DNA of 64,000 bases from Brassica napus (taxonomy: Eukaryota; Streptophyta; Magnoliopsida; Brassicales; Brassicaceae), in the NCBI RefSeq assembly GCF_020379485.1, contig NC_063452.1:11697065-11761064 (forward strand), written 5' to 3'. Position 1 is the stretch's first letter, and each line of letters starts with the position of its first letter. The position numbers and the translations under genes were made by a program. Below the pieces are notes generated by a model, which searched no databases, was not told the DNA's origin, and saw only the letters and a list, made by a program, of their open reading frames with translations. This document shows positions 61,355 through 64,000 of the stretch, one piece after another.

Positions 61355-63260
61355 ATGGTATGTTCTCTCTCTATTTCTTCTCTAATTTGATTAGTTTAGG
61401 GTAGATTAGGTGGTTAGTGTAGGGAATTTAGATTGGTTTATTGATTTTTTGTTAATTAGTGTTGATTAGGTGGTTAATGTAGGGAATTTAGCTAGATTTA
61501 TAGAATTTGTTAATTACTGTTGATGTTAATTTTAAAAATTAATTTTTTTTCCAGACGATTCGAAAGAACAGACTTACTCCCCATTACAGACAGATGTTCG
61601 GTGAGCCTGGTAGTCGTTTAGACCTGTCGTCTTCTTCAGCTCCCGGTTCTTCGGCTCCGGAGACTGTCCCCGAGACTAAGCCTTCTCAGAGAGTCTCTTG
61701 GTCACCTTCTTCTAGTGCACCATCGGTTCCTCCTGTGCCTCCTCTGACGATGCCTCCTCCGATGGCTCCTCCGATGCCCGTCGAGATTCATCCCGATTTG
61801 ATGGTGCCTCCGAGTGCTCGTCACTCGCAGTGCACTGTCGAGGACATTCTCAGTCAGCCAGGCAGAGAAGGTTTACCAGTCATAGACCCCGACCGACCGG
61901 ACGGAACTTTGTGGTATGTTACATTAATTTTTTTTTTTATTCGTTAAAAATTCTTTTATAACATTAATAAATAAATTGTACTTTAAATTTGTTTTTTCAG
62001 GTTTGGGGTTGACGGATGTCTTGCATCGGACGTAACCGACACGATGAAATGTTACTTCTCCATGGCACATCCGAACTAGAAAAAGACGCTGATCTACGTC
62101 AGAAAGACGTGGTTCAAAATTTTCGCTGTAAGTTACTATTAATTAATTATATATAATTTAATTTTTTCATGATTTATATATATATATTTTTTTAAACTAA
62201 TTATTAATTTAATTTTTTTTACAGCAAAAATATCATTGGTCCATGAGGGTCAATGAGAGGGTGAGGAAAGCGCTTTACGCGAAGGCAAAAATTCGCTTGT
62301 TGGACACGATCTCCAACTGGAAGGGTGACTGGATCGTGAAGGGGTATGAGCGTGGCAAACCCGCTGAGCTCACCACGGATGTGTGGGATGGTCTCATCCG
62401 TTATTGGCGGGATCCTGAGTCCATTAGAATTGCCCAGTCTTGCTCTGCCTCCCGTAACACGGTAGATAAGCACGGCCACAGACCGATGCTTCACTCTACG
62501 GGCCAAAAACCCCACGCCGGTGTCTGTTTGGAAATGGTAATTAAATATTTTATTTAATTAATTTTTTAATATATATATGTATATTCTAACTTTCTTAAAT
62601 GTTTTTTAGGCCAAAGAGACGAGACAACTCCCGTCTCTTATGCAACTTTATGAGAGGACCCACAAGAATAAGGCGGGCCAATTTCTAGATGGCAAGTCCG
62701 AGAAAATCTTCAACGACTTGGTTGCTCAGGTTGACGACCGCCAGACCCAGCTGATCCAGCAGTCCACCGACGGATTACCCGTCACCTTATCCACCTTGAA
62801 GTGGATAAGATTTACGAGGAGGTAAATTTTTAAAATTTTTAATTTTTTTTATTATTCATTTAATTTAACTTTAAATTTTTACTAACAATATTTATTTTTT
62901 GTTTTTAAGGTTGTCCCTAAGAAAAAGGGACGTACGTTGGGGATTGGTTCCGTCAACGATGCTCCGAGAGCGACATCGTCTTATTGTCAGACACGGGAGG
63001 ATGAAGTCACTCAGCTGCGTAGAGAGTCCGCTCAGCTTCGTAATGAGTTGGACTCGACGTGATCTGTGTTCACAGCTCGTGTGGGTGGAGTCGAGGGCTT
63101 CTTGGACGTTATAGCGGCCACAAATCCGGAATGGGAGTCCTTGTTGAGGAACATGCGACGACAAAATCCCATTCCAGACGAGTCATCATCCGACACACAT
63201 GCCGAGGCGGATGTAGAGAGGAGGAGTGATGAATTCTACCGGGCGATGAACGACTCTTAG
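61355..63260 (+). pseudogene. CACTA second gene, Ptta/En/Spm-type transposase (broken)
   Basis: Six inferred exons: 61355-61357 (only the ATG), 61555-61913, 62001-62127, 62225-62536, 62610-62821 and 62910-63260, all with GT/AG borders. The N-terminus is rich in Pro/Ser. The core matches the plant Transposase_24 family (DVWDGLIRYWRDPESI, CSASRN, GQKPHAGVCLEM). The C-terminus contains a coiled-coil-like segment and ends with EFYRAMNDS. Lesions: TAG at 62077-62079, probably replacing Trp; a one-base loss near 62798-62804; and TGA at 63060-63062. In En/Spm elements this gene product accompanies the tnp2 protein and may bind the subterminal repeats. Confidence 0.8.
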
Positions 63261-63419
63261 TTTTTTTTTTCGGTTGTTGTTTTTATAAATTCAAAACTTA
63301 TTGATATATAAAATATTTTCGTATTGATTTTGTTTTTAAATTTTAATTTTATTAATAAATTAAATAATTTTAATTATTTTTTAATTATATTGTTAAATTC
63401 TGTAAAATAATAAAACGAA

Positions 63420-63830
63420 GTGAATTTGTAGCTAATTTACGACTTATTTGCATGGAAGTGTACGAGGAAATGACGAGGAAGATTGAACGAGTACTTTACG
63501 AGGTATTATTGTCGAGGTATTTACGTTTACTTTACGAGAAAATACTTTCGAGATAAATACATTTAGTTTACGAGGAGCTATTTTCGAGGTATTTACGAGG
63601 AAATATAGCAACATTCTTACGTGGAATATTTAAGTTGTCTTTACGACGAGATATGGTACTTCGTCTTTACGATGAAACGTTTTCCTTGCTAAGTTACAAC
63701 GAATTGTCGAGGAAATATGCGTTACGACGAACGAGTAACGACGAAACGTGTTTCCTCGCTAATTCCTCGTAAACCCTCTTTTACGACGAAATCACGAGGA
63801 ATACCGCCGTCGTTAAACTTATGTTTTCTC
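63420..63830. repeat. CACTA right subterminal repeats
   Basis: Dense tttacgagg, tcctcgtaa and tacgacga motifs, mirroring the left end. Confidence 0.8.
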
Positions 63831-63836
63831 GTAGTG

Positions 63837-64000
63837 AATCTATAATATAATATGAGCTGACGTATATTTAATATAAATGTCGATGATGGTCCATGAACAC
63901 AAGAAAACAACTTGAAAAAATAGTGTAATTTACAATTCAAGCACAATGGGCCAAACGTACAACGATAACTTCAACACGGCTTGTGGGGCCGACGCTGCTC
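63837..64000. other. Right flank of the CACTA element
   Basis: Host sequence starting with the aat duplication. Too short to identify a gene before the window ends. Confidence 0.5.

Larger units (their letters stand above)
57379..63836 (+). mobile_element. CACTA (En/Spm) DNA transposon, complete ends, mutated genes
   Basis: The left end CACTATAAAAAAACACAAG and the right end (reverse-complemented CACTACGAGAAAACATAAG) are inverted repeats beginning CACTA. A 3-bp duplication aat flanks them (57376-57378 and 63837-63839). Subterminal zones are packed with ttacgagga/tcctcgtaa motifs in both orientations. Inside are a tnp2-type transposase gene and a Ptta/En/Spm second gene, both on the plus strand. 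The length is 6458 bp. Both genes carry disabling lesions, so it is probably non-autonomous. Confidence 0.95.

Overview
This window is plant nuclear DNA, most likely from a Brassica (family Brassicaceae). The introns are short with GT/AG borders, intergenic DNA is very AT-rich, and the transposon families are those of crucifers. Gene order matches, from memory and not by search, the Arabidopsis chromosome 1 segment around At1g64390 to At1g64470. The exact species and subgenome cannot be read from the sequence alone.

Four host genes look intact. GH9C2-type endo-beta-1,4-glucanase with a C-terminal cellulose-binding module lies at 7402-10551 (+, 8 exons, 621 aa). A LACS3-type long-chain acyl-CoA synthetase lies at 12004-16198 (-, 18 exons, 660 aa), convergent with the first. 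A small acylated-looking protein (MGNC N-terminus, 111 aa) is at 53820-54155 (+). A type II phosphatidylinositol 4-kinase gamma (ubiquitin-like domains plus PI3/4-kinase domain, 495 aa) is at 54705-56266 (-). The first two act in the cell wall and in lipid activation, the last in phosphoinositide signalling. They share synteny, not a pathway.

Layout: 1-5.2 kb holds decayed elements (a Cassandra-like TRIM remnant with 5S-rRNA similarity, a LINE 3' end, a short TIR element) and a GC-rich island I cannot name. 7.2-16.2 kb is the GH9C2/LACS3 pair, with two tRNA-derived SINE-like elements between their 3' ends. 16.3-53.5 kb is almost all transposons: a LINE split by a Helitron; small hAT elements; an AT-rich tandem duplication whose two copies carry different insertions; a 1-kb foldback element; a CCGAA-rich TIR element; an old Copia; a Harbinger-like element containing a Helitron with an RPA-like gene fragment; a very young Copia (LTRs differ at 2 of 337 positions); and a Gypsy/Athila-like non-autonomous element with an acidic ORF I do not recognise and no 3' LTR. 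57.4-63.8 kb is a complete-ended but mutated CACTA (En/Spm) element with 3-bp target duplications.

The most notable signals are the nested insertions with readable target-site duplications, the duplicated LACS3 upstream sequence found 9.3 kb further out, the reciprocal empty sites in the 25.8-28.1 kb duplication, and the unrecognised acidic ORF of the non-autonomous Gypsy-like element. No CRISPR, operon or other prokaryotic feature is present.
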